Below are positions 26,278-39,569 of a stretch of DNA of 64,000 nt, one piece after another; the first letter of the stretch is position 1; every line of letters begins with the position of its first letter. The DNA is taken from assembly GCF_017303295.1 (NCBI RefSeq), contig NZ_JAFKOK010000012.1, positions 124,001 to 188,000 on the forward strand, written 5' to 3'. Source of the DNA: Rhodobacter sp. NTK016B (GTDB lineage Bacteria; Pseudomonadota; Alphaproteobacteria; Rhodobacterales; Rhodobacteraceae). Below the pieces are notes generated by a model. The model did not search any database. It saw nothing but the letters and a program-made list of their open reading frames with translations, and was not told the DNA's origin. Made by a program: the position numbers and the translations under genes.

Positions 26278-27648
26278 TCACGACCGGTAATCGGCATTGA
26301 TGTCGATATAGCGGTGGGTCAGGTCGCAGGTCCAGACCGTCGCCTTGCCGCTGCCCATGCCCAGATCGACGCCGATCGCGAGATCCTCGTTCTTCATATA
26401 GGCGGCGCCGTTTTCTTCGCGGTATTCGGGATCGACAAGCCCGTTGCGCGCCACCGTGATGTCGCCGAAGGTGATCGCCAGCGTGTCCCGGTCGGCGCGG
26501 GCGCCGGATTTGCCCACCGCCATGACGATGCGGCCCCAGTTCGGGTCTTCGCCCGCGATCGCGGTCTTGACCAGCGGCGAATTGGCGATGGAGAGCGCGC
26601 AGCGCTTGGCATCTGCATCGTCGGCGGCACCGGAGACAGTGATGCCCACGAATTTCGTCGCGCCTTCGCCGTCGCGCACGACCTGATGGGCAAGATCGAG
26701 CATGACCTCGCCCAGCGCGCGTTCAAACGCCTTGGCATCGGTCGAGCGCATGTCGCCCAGAGCCGGGCCCTGACCGGTCGCGGCCACCAGCAGCGTGTCC
26801 GAGGTCGAGGTGTCGCTGTCGACGGTGATGCTGTTGAAGCTGCTGTCGGTCAGGCGGCTGACGAGGCTTTGCAACTGTTTCTGGCCGATCTTCACGTCGG
26901 TGAAGATGTAGACCAGCATCGTCGCCATATCGGGGGCGATCATGCCCGAGCCTTTGGCGATGCCGGCGATGTGCGCTGTCTGGCCGTCGATCTGGATCTC
27001 GGCCATGGCGCCCTTGGGGTAGGTGTCGGTGGTCATGATCGCGCGCGCGGCGTCGGGCAGCGTGGTGGGCGACAGGCCCGCGACCAGCCCGTCGAGCGCG
27101 GCTTCGATCCGTTCATGCGGCAGCGGTTCGCCGATCACCCCGGTGGACGAGGTGAAGACGCGGGTTTCCGGAAGCTCCAGCTTCGCGGCCACGGCGGCCG
27201 AGAGCGCGTTGACCGAGTCCCAGCCGCGCGCACCGGTGAAGGCGTTGGAATTACCCGAATTCACCAAAATCGCGGCGCCGGTCGCATCGTCGCCCTTGCC
27301 CAGCTTCGCCTGACAATCGAGCACCGCGGCCGAGCGGGTGGCCGAGCGGGTGAAGGTGCCCGCGATCACCGTACCGGGGGCAAGGCGTGCCAGCATCACA
27401 TCGGTGCGGTTCTTGTAGCGCACGCCTGCCTGCGCGGTCGCCAGTTCGAGCCCGGCGATTTCGGGCAGGGTCGGGAAGCCATTCTTGGGGGCCAGCGGCG
27501 AGACGACCGAGGTCTTGGGCTTGGCCGCGAGCGGCGCGATGGCCAGCCGCGTCTTCAGCGCCTTGGCGCGGGCTTTCCATTTCTTTGCCTTCAGCTTGTC
27601 GGATTTCTGCTTGTCCGATTTGCCGGCTTTCTTGGTCTTCTTGGCCAT
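26278..27648 (-). CDS. argJ: bifunctional ornithine acetyltransferase / N-acetylglutamate synthase
   Basis: 456 residues. ArgJ carries out the cyclic acetyl transfer of arginine biosynthesis. The precursor cuts itself at 'IAPDMATML', where Thr243 becomes the N-terminal nucleophile of the beta chain. The rest of the family core is intact ('SGNSNAFTGARGWDSVNAL', 'SVDSDTSTSDT', 'EDPNWGRIVMAVGKSGA'). The first ~47 residues are an unusual Lys/Ala-rich extension (KKTKKAGKSDKQKSDKLKAK...). Relatives usually have only a few Lys before 'SPLAPK'. No internal ATG offers a shorter start. A hairpin terminator lies between it and the upstream parvulin gene. Confidence 0.95.
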   Translation of the reverse strand: MAKKTKKAGKSDKQKSDKLKAKKWKARAKALKTRLAIAPLAAKPKTSVVSPLAPKNGFPTLPEIAGLELATAQAGVRYKNRTDVMLARLAPGTVIAGTFTRSATRSAAVLDCQAKLGKGDDATGAAILVNSGNSNAFTGARGWDSVNALSAAVAAKLELPETRVFTSSTGVIGEPLPHERIEAALDGLVAGLSPTTLPDAARAIMTTDTYPKGAMAEIQIDGQTAHIAGIAKGSGMIAPDMATMLVYIFTDVKIGQKQLQSLVSRLTDSSFNSITVDSDTSTSDTLLVAATGQGPALGDMRSTDAKAFERALGEVMLDLAHQVVRDGEGATKFVGITVSGAADDADAKRCALSIANSPLVKTAIAGEDPNWGRIVMAVGKSGARADRDTLAITFGDITVARNGLVDPEYREENGAAYMKNEDLAIGVDLGMGSGKATVWTCDLTHRYIDINADYRS

Positions 27649-27663
27649 AGGCCCTGTCTCCCT

Positions 27664-27701
27664 GAAAACGCAAAGGCCCGCACCCCGGAAGGGCGCGGGC
27701 C
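27664..27701 (-). terminator. terminator of the parvulin gene
   Basis: GGCCCGC (27675-27681) pairs with GCGGGCC (27695-27701), with CCC/GGG pairing inside. On the minus strand it is followed by TTTGCGTTTT. It lies 30 bp after the parvulin stop and before argJ. Confidence 0.7.
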
Positions 27702-27731
27702 GGTTCGGCGCCGAGAATACGGTGCCGGGGA

Positions 27732-28580
27732 TTACTCGTCCAGCAGGCTCACGTCGCTGAGCGCTTCGGGATCGACGTCTTCGATGTCGATCTCGACCTC
27801 GGTGCCTTCGCGCAGACCCTCGATATAGACGCGGGTCGCTTCGCGCTGGATCTCCTGGCTCAGTTCCATCTGCACTTCTTCCTGTGCGGGAACCTCGGCG
27901 GTGCGGGTCTCGAACAGTTTGATCACGTGCCAGCCGAAGCGGGTCTGGATCGGCTCGGACACCTGACCGGGCTCAAGCGCTTCGACCGCGGCCTGAAAGT
28001 CGGGGATCATCATGCCGGGCGCGAACCAGCCCAGATCGCCGCCCTGCTGGGCCGAGCCGTCGATCGAGAATTCCGCAGCGACAGCGCCGAATTCCTGGCC
28101 TTCGTCCAACGCGGCCACGACCTGATCGCGCTCTTCTTCGCTGCGCACGAGGATATGCGCGGCGTGATACTCGGTCACCGGCTCGCCTTCGGCGTATTCG
28201 GCGGCGAAGGTTTCATAGGCCGCGTCGAGGCTTTCTTCGGTCACCGCTTCGGTCGCGACGTCCTGCAGCACGGCGGCGGCGATGAAGTTGCGGGTTTCGT
28301 TTTCCAGCAGGATGCGCTGGCGGCTGCTGAGCGTATCGGCATTGGCCTGCGAGACCAGTTCCTGCTCGACAAGCTGCTCGACGATTGCCGGGAACAGCGT
28401 CTCGTTGGGCACCTGGGCGAATTGCTCGGGAAGCTGCGCGCGCAGCGCGATGGCGTGGCCCAGCGTGATCTCGGTATCGCCGACGCGGGCGAGCACGGTC
28501 GACGCGTCCTGCGCCGCCACGGGGAGGGCGAAGGCGGTAAAGATCGCGGTCGCCGTGGCAAATCGAGCGTTTTTGAACAT
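27732..28580 (-). CDS. periplasmic peptidyl-prolyl isomerase (parvulin/PpiC type)
   Basis: 282 residues with a signal peptide (about 1-23, ...AFALPVAAQ). A helical SurA-like N-domain (about 24-125) precedes a rotamase domain with 'AAHILVRSEEERDQV', 'EFSIDGSAQQGGDLGWFAPGMM' and 'TRFGWHVIKL'. Residues after ~240 form a charged helical tail ending in Asp/Glu. It assists folding of outer-membrane or periplasmic proteins. I chose ATG 28580 because GGAGC precedes it and it starts the signal peptide. It is divergent from secA. Confidence 0.92.
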   Translation of the reverse strand: MFKNARFATATAIFTAFALPVAAQDASTVLARVGDTEITLGHAIALRAQLPEQFAQVPNETLFPAIVEQLVEQELVSQANADTLSSRQRILLENETRNFIAAAVLQDVATEAVTEESLDAAYETFAAEYAEGEPVTEYHAAHILVRSEEERDQVVAALDEGQEFGAVAAEFSIDGSAQQGGDLGWFAPGMMIPDFQAAVEALEPGQVSEPIQTRFGWHVIKLFETRTAEVPAQEEVQMELSQEIQREATRVYIEGLREGTEVEIDIEDVDPEALSDVSLLDE

Positions 28581-28618
28581 GCAGAGCTCCTGAATCGCGT
28601 CCCTTCGGGTCGCTGTGA

Positions 28619-28662
28619 TTGACACCAACATGACCGGCCCCTACATGCCAAGACGGTATAAT
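28619..28662 (+). promoter_or_regulatory. possible secA promoter
   Basis: TTGACA (28619-28624) is followed after 17 bp by TACATG (28642-28647), and a consensus TATAAT stands at 28657-28662. These lie in the divergent gap between the parvulin gene and secA. Which hexamers are used is not decidable by eye. Confidence 0.35.
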
Positions 28663-28762
28663 TTAAGGGCTGGTCAGCCGCGCCCTGTTTAGGAAAGCAG
28701 CCGCCGACCGGCAACCCCGCCGGCGTTAACGGCCAGTCACACAAAGGCGAGCGGGAGAAATC

Positions 28763-31528
<2,766 letters not shown>

Positions 31529-31556
31529 TCCGGGACGCCCACACGAACACTGAATG

Positions 31557-31578
31557 CGGGGCCTGCGGGCCCCGTTTT
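31557..31578 (+). terminator. secA terminator
   Basis: CGGGGCC (31557-31563) pairs with GGCCCCG (31568-31574), followed by TTTT. It lies 28 bp after the secA stop. Confidence 0.85.
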
Positions 31579-31720
31579 CATGCGTGGTTTCATGCGCGGC
31601 GTTCGGTCGGCAATTGCGCGCAAAGCGAAGGACTTGCCGTGAAAGCACCAATCGGGCGCCCAAAAGCTGCCCGGTTTCAAAGGGATTTTGGACTCAACCA
31701 AAGATGAGTCGGAGTCCGTC

Positions 31721-32890
31721 ATGAAACGCGTGCGAATCGTCGCTTTAGCTGCCGTCACGCTCGGGGCCGCGGTGATTGCCGGCACCAAGTTTCAGCAGGC
31801 ACAGCAGCAACAGGGGCCGGAAGCGGCCGCAGAACTGAACCGTGCCTCGGTCGTGCCGGTCGATGGTGACATGGCCGAACAGACCGGCGGCGACGCGCGT
31901 CCGCAAACCGGCACCGCCGCGCCCTCGCTGATCGGTGACGGTTATACCACCGCCCCGGCAGTCACCGCGACCGCCCCGCAATCCCTTCCGCAAGAGCCGA
32001 GCGTGCAGATTGCCCGGGCGGACGATGCCGTCGCGCGGGAAAGCGGCGCGGTGCCGCCTCCGGCGACGACACCGCTGACCGATGCCCTGAATGCGCAGCA
32101 GGCCCCCCTGCCGGGCGCTCAGCCGTCCGTGGAGGGGCAAGAGCCCCTCGCGCAGACCACCGAGACCGCGCCGCTTGATCCCGAGCTGGAGGCGCAGCTC
32201 GCCGCCTGTGCGGTGTGGCTGGTCGTGACCCCCTCGGCCGGTGCGATGCTGGAAACCAGCGTCTACGCGCCCTGTGACGGCGGTGCGCATGTGATCTTTT
32301 CGCATTCCGGGCTGAGCTTCGATGCCACCCTTGGCGCCGATGGCCAGTACCTTGCGCAGATCCCGGCGCTGACCGAAGAGGCGAGCGTGAGCATCGCGTT
32401 CCAAGACGGCCGGGTCGAGCATGATCGCACCACCGTCACGGATCTGGCCAATGTCGAACGCGTGGTTCTGCAATGGCGCCAGCCTGCCGAACTGCAACTC
32501 AACGCGTATGAATTCGGTGCGTCTTATGGCAGCGCGGGCCATGTCCATGCCGGTGCGCCGCGCACGGCGGGCGTCTCGGATCAGGGCTTTGTGACGGTTC
32601 TGGGCGATCCGCAGATCCCCGAAGGTCAGCTTGCGCAGGTCTACAGCTATCCGCGCGGGGTCTCGCCGCAGACCGGCACCGTGGCGATCGAGATCGAGGT
32701 CCCGGTGACCGAGGCCAGCTGCGGGCGCGAAGTGACCGCGCGCACGATCGAGGTGCATGGCACCCGGTCGGCGCAGATCCGCAACATGCAGCTCGACATG
32801 CCCGATTGCGACGGCGCGGGCGGGTTCGTGGTTCTGCCCGGCGTCCTGCCCGACCTGCAGATCGCGCAGACCGATCAGGCATCGAACTGA
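31721..32890 (+). CDS. conserved exported protein of unknown function downstream of secA
   Basis: 389 residues. An N-terminal hydrophobic anchor or signal (MKRVRIVALAAVTLGAAVIAGT) is followed by ~130 residues of low-complexity Ala/Pro/Thr/Gln-rich sequence. A folded beta-rich part (about 165-389) includes 'LAACAVWLVVTPSAGAMLETSVYAPCDGGAHV' style strands and four cysteines that could form two disulfides ('ACAV', 'PCDG', 'SCGR', 'DCDG'). I do not recognise a family. A similar exported protein often follows secA in Rhodobacteraceae and is sometimes labelled 'translocase' merely by position. ATG 31721 has GGAG upstream; the frame is open from 31688. Confidence 0.7.
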   Translation: MKRVRIVALAAVTLGAAVIAGTKFQQAQQQQGPEAAAELNRASVVPVDGDMAEQTGGDARPQTGTAAPSLIGDGYTTAPAVTATAPQSLPQEPSVQIARADDAVARESGAVPPPATTPLTDALNAQQAPLPGAQPSVEGQEPLAQTTETAPLDPELEAQLAACAVWLVVTPSAGAMLETSVYAPCDGGAHVIFSHSGLSFDATLGADGQYLAQIPALTEEASVSIAFQDGRVEHDRTTVTDLANVERVVLQWRQPAELQLNAYEFGASYGSAGHVHAGAPRTAGVSDQGFVTVLGDPQIPEGQLAQVYSYPRGVSPQTGTVAIEIEVPVTEASCGREVTARTIEVHGTRSAQIRNMQLDMPDCDGAGGFVVLPGVLPDLQIAQTDQASN

Positions 32891-32935
32891 TCGGACCGAC
32901 AAGTTCGGGGCGTGAAACCGCCTGTCAATCGAAAG

Positions 32936-32962
32936 CCCGGCCCGCATCGCGCGCCGGGTTTT
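32936..32962 (+). terminator. terminator after the exported protein gene
   Basis: CCCGGC (32936-32941) pairs with GCCGGG (32953-32958), followed by TTTT. The convergent radC gene ends 22 bp further on. Confidence 0.7.
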
Positions 32963-32983
32963 CGCGTTCCGGTCGGGCGTGAT

Positions 32984-33760
32984 CTATAGCAAGCCATTGG
33001 CGCGAAAGCTGTATTCCTGCGATTTGCCGATGATCAGATGATCGTGCAGCACCACCGACAAGGCGGATGCCGCTTCCTCGACCCGGCGGGTCAGGGCGAT
33101 GTCCTGTTCGCTGGGCGTGGAATCCCCGGTCGGATGATTGTGCACCAGAATGAGCGCCGAGGCATCGAGATCCAGCGCCCGCTTGAGCACCTCGCGCGGG
33201 TAGAGGGGCACATGATCCACCGTGCCCCGCGCCAGTTCTTCATCGGCGATCAGGCAGTTCTTGCGGTCGAGATACAGCACCCGGGCATGTTCGACGCTGC
33301 GATGGGCCATCACCGTGTGGCAATAATCCAACAGTGCCGACCAGGACGAAATGACCGGCCTGTTCAGCACCTTGGCGCGCGCCAGCCGCCCGGCCACCGC
33401 CTGCGTGACCTTCAGCGCGACCAGCACGGATTCACCCACGCCTTCGATCTTCGAGAGTTGCGCGCTGGGGGCCGTCACGACCCCCGCGAGATCGCCGAAC
33501 CGTTCTATCAGCGCATGGGCCAGCGGTTTGACATCGCCGCGGGGCAGGGCGCCAAACAGCAGCAGTTCCAGCAACTCGTAATCGGGAACCGCCTTTGCGC
33601 CACCATCGAGGAACCGCGCGCGCAATCGTTTTCTGTGGTCTTTCAGATACGAGGGCACCGGGCCCAGCGTCACCGTCTGTGCGGTGTCGAAAAGGGGAAG
33701 CGGTGGCTCGGAAAGAGCCGGGTCGCTGTCAGCGGGACTGGTTTCAACGGAACGAGGCAT
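32984..33760 (-). CDS. radC: RadC family JAB1/MPN-domain protein
   Basis: 258 residues. A helix-hairpin-helix-like N-domain ('YELLELLLFGALPRGDVKPLAHAL') precedes a JAMM metal motif, 'HNHPTGDSTPSEQD' (about 204-217). Despite the name, a DNA-repair role is not supported for the family. The frame opens at 33859, but I start at ATG 33760 (MPRSVETSPADS). The sequence from 33813 to 33839 is the dnaJ terminator, and relatives begin shortly before 'LPLF'. ATG 33811 is the other candidate. It follows dnaJ on the same strand. Confidence 0.88.
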   Translation of the reverse strand: MPRSVETSPADSDPALSEPPLPLFDTAQTVTLGPVPSYLKDHRKRLRARFLDGGAKAVPDYELLELLLFGALPRGDVKPLAHALIERFGDLAGVVTAPSAQLSKIEGVGESVLVALKVTQAVAGRLARAKVLNRPVISSWSALLDYCHTVMAHRSVEHARVLYLDRKNCLIADEELARGTVDHVPLYPREVLKRALDLDASALILVHNHPTGDSTPSEQDIALTRRVEEAASALSVVLHDHLIIGKSQEYSFRANGLL

Positions 33761-33812
33761 ACCAAAAGCTGCGCCGATTCCCGTTGACAATTGGTTAAAG
33801 CGATCGCGCATG

Positions 33813-33839
33813 AAAACGGCGCCCGAAAGGGGGCGCCGT
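33813..33839 (-). terminator. dnaJ terminator
   Basis: ACGGCGCCC (33816-33824) pairs with GGGCGCCGT (33831-33839) around a 6-nt loop. On the minus strand it is followed by TTTT. It lies 33 bp past the dnaJ stop. Confidence 0.85.
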
Positions 33840-33871
33840 AATCGTTTCACCGGGGGCATCGGATAAAGGCG

Positions 33872-35023
33872 TCAGCCCTTCATGCCGTCCCAGAAGGTCT
33901 TGACCTTGCCGAAGAAACTGCGGCCCTCGGGGTGGTTGTCCTGCGACAGCCCTTCGAATTCGCGCAGCAGTTCTTTCTGCCGGCTGGTCAGGTTGACCGG
34001 CGTTTCGACACCCAGCTCAATCATCATGTCGCCATTGCCGCCACCCCGAAGCGCGGGCATGCCCTTGCCGCGCAGGCGCATCTGCTTGCCCGATTGCGCG
34101 CCCGCAGGCACTTTCACGCGCGAGCGGCCGCCGTCGATGGTGGGCACTTCGACCTCGCCGCCAAGCGCGGCGGTGGTGAAGCTGACGGGCACGCGGCAAT
34201 GCAGGTCCAGGCCGTCGCGCTGGAAGATCGAATGCTCGCGCACGTCGATGAAGATATAGAGATCGCCCGCAGGACCGCCCCGCAGACCGGCCTCGCCTTC
34301 ACCCGACAAGCGGATGCGCGTCCCGGTTTCCACCCCGGCGGGGATGTTGACCGAAAGCTGGCGCTCTTTCTCGACGCGCCCGGCGCCCTTGCAGCTGGTG
34401 CAGGGATTCTTGACGATCTGACCCAGCCCGCCGCAGGTGGGGCAGGTGCGCTCGACGGTGAAGAACCCTTGTTGCGCGCGGACCTTGCCCATGCCCGAAC
34501 AGGTCGGGCAGGTGACGGGTTCCGCGCCGCCTTCGGCGCCAGAACCGCCGCAGGAATCGCAGGCCGCAAGCGTGGGCACGCGGATGGATTTCTGCACGCC
34601 GTTATAGGCCTCTTCCAGCGTCACGCGCAGATTGTAGCGCAGGTCGCTGCCCCGGCTGGCGCGCTGGCGGGCATTGCCGCCGCCGCGTCCGCCCATGAAG
34701 TCGCCGAACAGGTCTTCGAACACGTCCGAGAACGACGCCCCGAAATCACCGCCGCCGCGCGGACCGCCACGGGCGCCCGCGCTGGCCCCCATCCCGCCTT
34801 CAAAGGCTGCATGACCGAAGCGGTCATAGGCCGCCTTTTTGTCGGCGTCCTTGAGCACGTCATAGGCCTCGTTCACTTCCTTGAACTGGGCCTCGGCATC
34901 GGGATTGTCGGCGTTGCGGTCGGGGTGAAGCGCTTTGGCCTTGGTCCGGTACGCTTTCTTCAACTCTTCGGCCGAGGCGCCGCGTGCGACGCCCAGTACC
35001 TCGTAATAATCGCGTTTGGCCAT
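33872..35023 (-). CDS. dnaJ: molecular chaperone DnaJ
   Basis: 383 residues. The J domain has HPD at 33-35. A Gly/Phe-rich linker (about 75-110) is followed by four CxxCxGxG zinc motifs ([32 protein letters not shown]) and a C-terminal client domain. It stimulates the ATPase of DnaK, encoded just upstream on the same strand. GAGG precedes the ATG. A hairpin in the 74-bp gap after dnaK may lower DnaJ output relative to DnaK. Confidence 0.98.
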   Translation of the reverse strand: MAKRDYYEVLGVARGASAEELKKAYRTKAKALHPDRNADNPDAEAQFKEVNEAYDVLKDADKKAAYDRFGHAAFEGGMGASAGARGGPRGGGDFGASFSDVFEDLFGDFMGGRGGGNARQRASRGSDLRYNLRVTLEEAYNGVQKSIRVPTLAACDSCGGSGAEGGAEPVTCPTCSGMGKVRAQQGFFTVERTCPTCGGLGQIVKNPCTSCKGAGRVEKERQLSVNIPAGVETGTRIRLSGEGEAGLRGGPAGDLYIFIDVREHSIFQRDGLDLHCRVPVSFTTAALGGEVEVPTIDGGRSRVKVPAGAQSGKQMRLRGKGMPALRGGGNGDMMIELGVETPVNLTSRQKELLREFEGLSQDNHPEGRSFFGKVKTFWDGMKG

Positions 35024-35048
35024 TCGTGGACCTCGCTGTCAAAGGCAA

Positions 35049-35079
35049 GGCCCCGGCACGGGTTCTTCCGGCCGGGGCC
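35049..35079 (-). terminator. dnaK-dnaJ intergenic hairpin (partial terminator)
   Basis: GGCCCCGGC (35049-35057) pairs perfectly with GCCGGGGCC (35071-35079) across a 13-nt loop. The minus-strand tail TTGCCTTTG is only weakly T-rich, so read-through to dnaJ is likely. Confidence 0.55.
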
Positions 35080-35097
35080 CCGCGATGGGTTCACGTG

Positions 35098-37017
<1,920 letters not shown>

Positions 37018-37127
37018 GATGAAGTCCTCTTTCCTTCGGCGATGTTTTGGGGTGGCGATCCCATCAGGCTTCGTCACCCCGATCCCAGAACCGGGCCCCA
37101 CAGGGGTCATTCCCGGCTTCGAGGGCT

Positions 37128-37156
37128 ATATAGGGAGGGGGCTTGAGCGCTGCAAG
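37128..37156 (-). promoter_or_regulatory. heat-shock (RpoH) promoter of dnaKJ
   Basis: On the minus strand CTTGCA (37156-37151) is separated by 16 bp from CCTATAT (37134-37128). This fits the alphaproteobacterial RpoH pattern CTTG-N16/17-CCTATnT. It lies 111 bp before the dnaK ATG. No CIRCE repeat is present. Confidence 0.65.
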
Positions 37157-37193
37157 CGCCCGCACCGTGCCAATTTCACAAGTCTTTCACGTC

Positions 37194-38120
37194 CTAACCC
37201 GTGAATTGTGCGATCACGGCGGGCAGCGTCAGCACGCTCAGCGCGGTCGAGATCAGGATCGCCGCCGAGACCCGCGTTACGCAGACATCGTAGTGCTGGG
37301 CAAGGATATAGACATTGCCCGCCACCGGCAGCGCGGCGGCGCAGATCAGCACGCCCGCGGCGAAGGGATCGACGCCGAACAGGAACAGCGCGGCGCCGCC
37401 CACGGCCAGCGGATGCAGCACCAGCTTGGCCCCGCTCAGCCAGCCCGCGACGGTCAGCCGTTCGGCCCGGCTCTGGGTCAGGCTGGCGCCGATGGCGAAC
37501 AGCGCGCCGGGGGTCGCGGCGGCGCCCAGCAGCGTCAGCGTGGCGGTCGCGGGGTCAGGCAGGGGCCAGCCTGTGGCGGACCACAAAAGCCCCAGCGCCA
37601 TCGACACGACCATCGGATTGCGCAACAGCCCCATGCCGATCACCCGCGGCAGGTCGGGCGACAGCCGCCCCTGTCGGGCCAGCGTGATGATGATGGTGAG
37701 CAGGCTGGAAAACACGATCAGGTCGATCGACAGCACCAGCAGGACGGTCCCCGCCGCCCGGTCGCCGAGGATCAGCACCAGCATCGGCACGCCCAGAAAG
37801 CCGGTATTGCCGATGATCGCGGTATGGGCCTCCATCACCGCTTCGGTCAGCGGGCGCAGCCGGATGAAGGCGACACCCAGCGCGATCAGATAGACAAAGG
37901 CGCAGCCCCACAGATACGCCGCCGCCGCGCGGGGTTCGAAGATGTCGCTCAGCGACATGCTGGCGGAAAAGCCGAACAGCATTGCCGACAGCGCGAAGTA
38001 AAACACGAATTTCGTCAGCCAGGCCGTGGCCTCAGGCGGGAAAAAGCCCGTCTTGCCCGCGCCGTAGCCCAGGCCGATCACGGCGAAAAACGGAAGGGTC
38101 TGGGCGAAGACGGTCAGCAT
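37194..38120 (-). CDS. AEC family transporter (auxin efflux carrier-like)
   Basis: 308 residues with about ten membrane helices in two halves of five, the AEC fold. Features include 'FFAVIGLGYGAGKTGFF', 'AAYLWGCAFVYLIALGV' and 'NTGFLGVPMLVLILGDRAAG'. Bacterial members export or import dicarboxylates and related acids. It follows the TRAP large permease gene on the same strand but a strong hairpin with a T-run separates them (38138-38166), so it probably has its own promoter. Confidence 0.88.
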   Translation of the reverse strand: MLTVFAQTLPFFAVIGLGYGAGKTGFFPPEATAWLTKFVFYFALSAMLFGFSASMSLSDIFEPRAAAAYLWGCAFVYLIALGVAFIRLRPLTEAVMEAHTAIIGNTGFLGVPMLVLILGDRAAGTVLLVLSIDLIVFSSLLTIIITLARQGRLSPDLPRVIGMGLLRNPMVVSMALGLLWSATGWPLPDPATATLTLLGAAATPGALFAIGASLTQSRAERLTVAGWLSGAKLVLHPLAVGGAALFLFGVDPFAAGVLICAAALPVAGNVYILAQHYDVCVTRVSAAILISTALSVLTLPAVIAQFTG

Positions 38121-38137
38121 GGGGCGTGTCGGACAGG

Positions 38138-38166
38138 AAACGGCCCGCCTCGTAAGGGGCGGGCCG
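38138..38166 (-). terminator. terminator of the second TRAP operon
   Basis: CGGCCCGCC (38141-38149) pairs with GGCGGGCCG (38158-38166) around an 8-nt loop. On the minus strand it is followed by TTTCC. It lies 8 bp after the large permease stop. Confidence 0.75.
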
Positions 38167-38174
38167 CGAGAGGG

Positions 38175-39563
38175 TCAGTAAAGCACACTTGGCAACCATG
38201 TCACCAGTCCGGGGAAGACGAACAAGGTCACGATCGCCACGATCTGCAGCAGCACAAAGGGGATCGCCCCGCGATAGATCGTGCCGGTCGAGATCGTCCC
38301 CGGTGCCACGCCGCGCAGGTAGAACAGCGCGAAGCCGAATGGCGGGGTCAGGAAGCTCGTCTGCAGGTTCACGCCCACCATCACGCCCAGCCAGATCGGA
38401 TCGACGCCCAGCACCAGCAGGGTCGGTGCGGTGATCGGCAGGACGATGAAGATGATCTCGAACGTGTCCAGAATGAAGCCGAGAACGAACATCACCACCA
38501 TGACGGCGATCATCGCGCCGATGGCGCCGCCGGGGATGCCGGTCAGGAATTCATGCACCAGATCGTCGCCACCCATCTGCCGGAACACCACCGAAAAGAC
38601 CGATGCGCCGAACAGGATGATGAACACCATGGCGGTGATCTTGGCGGTGCTGCGCACTGTGTCGACGATGATCGAAACCCGCAGACGCCCGCGCAGGGCG
38701 GCCAGCAGCGTCGCGCCGACGGCCCCGACCGAGGCGGCCTCGGTCGGGGTGGCGATGCCGCCCAGGATCGAGCCCAGCACAGCGATGATCAGCATCAGCG
38801 GCGGCACCAGCGCAACGAAGATCTCGCGCGGCAGGCCCTTGCGCTCTTCGGGCGACATCGGCATCGCCGGGCAGCTTTCGGGATCGGTCCAGGCCTTGAA
38901 CAGGATGAAGCCGATATAGACGCAGACCAGAAGCATGCCGGGGATGAAGGCACCCGCGAACAGGTCGCCTACCGAGACCGCGCTGGGGGCGAAGTTGCCA
39001 AGGCTCATTTGCGCCTGCGCGTGCATCCCGGCGATCATGTCGCCCATGAAGATCAGCACGGTCGACGGCGGGATGATCTGTCCCAGCGTGCCCGAGGCGC
39101 AGATCGTGCCGGTGGCGAGCTTGGGGTCGTATCCCGCGCGCAGCATGGCCGGCAGCGAGATTAGGCCCATCGTCACTACGGTCGCGCCCACGACCCCGGT
39201 CGAGGCCGCCAGCAGCGCGCCGACCACGACGACCGAGATGCCCAGCCCGCCGCGCATCGAGCCGAACAGCTTGCCCATCGTGGACAGCAGCTGCTCGGCG
39301 ATGTTCGAGCGTTCGAGCATGACGCCCATGAAGATGAACAGCGGCACCGCGACCAGAACTTCGTTGGTCATGTAGCCGGTGTAACGCCCGGCCAGCGCGC
39401 TGAGGTTCGACATGTCGAACACGCCCAGCCAGAGGCCGATCAGCGCGAACAGGATCGACGTCCCCGCCAGCGTGAAGGCCACCGGGAAGCCCAGCATGAG
39501 AAAGCCGATAACGCCCAGGAACATCAGCCCCGAGAGGATCTCACCGATGAGAACAAGGTCCAT
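38175..39563 (-). CDS. dctM: TRAP transporter large permease (DctM family)
   Basis: 462 residues, hydrophobic throughout, with 'ALAGRYTGYMTNEVLVAVPLF', 'LLAASTGVVGATVVTMGLI', 'ASGTLGQIIPPSTVLIFMGD' and 'TPTEAASVGAVGATL'. This is the branch of DctM that goes with TakP/DctP-like Tat-exported binding proteins of the lactate or 2-oxoacid type. GGAG is 9 bases before the ATG, 6 bp after the small permease stop. It forms the channel with the small permease at 39570-40121. It is last in the operon. Confidence 0.93.
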   Translation of the reverse strand: MDLVLIGEILSGLMFLGVIGFLMLGFPVAFTLAGTSILFALIGLWLGVFDMSNLSALAGRYTGYMTNEVLVAVPLFIFMGVMLERSNIAEQLLSTMGKLFGSMRGGLGISVVVVGALLAASTGVVGATVVTMGLISLPAMLRAGYDPKLATGTICASGTLGQIIPPSTVLIFMGDMIAGMHAQAQMSLGNFAPSAVSVGDLFAGAFIPGMLLVCVYIGFILFKAWTDPESCPAMPMSPEERKGLPREIFVALVPPLMLIIAVLGSILGGIATPTEAASVGAVGATLLAALRGRLRVSIIVDTVRSTAKITAMVFIILFGASVFSVVFRQMGGDDLVHEFLTGIPGGAIGAMIAVMVVMFVLGFILDTFEIIFIVLPITAPTLLVLGVDPIWLGVMVGVNLQTSFLTPPFGFALFYLRGVAPGTISTGTIYRGAIPFVLLQIVAIVTLFVFPGLVTWLPSVLY

Positions 39564-39569
39564 ATGCGA

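Noticed and set aside
33761-33859. N-terminal extension of radC up to 33859
   Set aside because: It would run through the dnaJ terminator hairpin (33813-33839) and has no family similarity.
37143-39164. 673-codon plus-strand frame opposite the AEC and TRAP genes
   Set aside because: Gln/Arg/His-rich shadow product; the opposite strand has clear membrane proteins.
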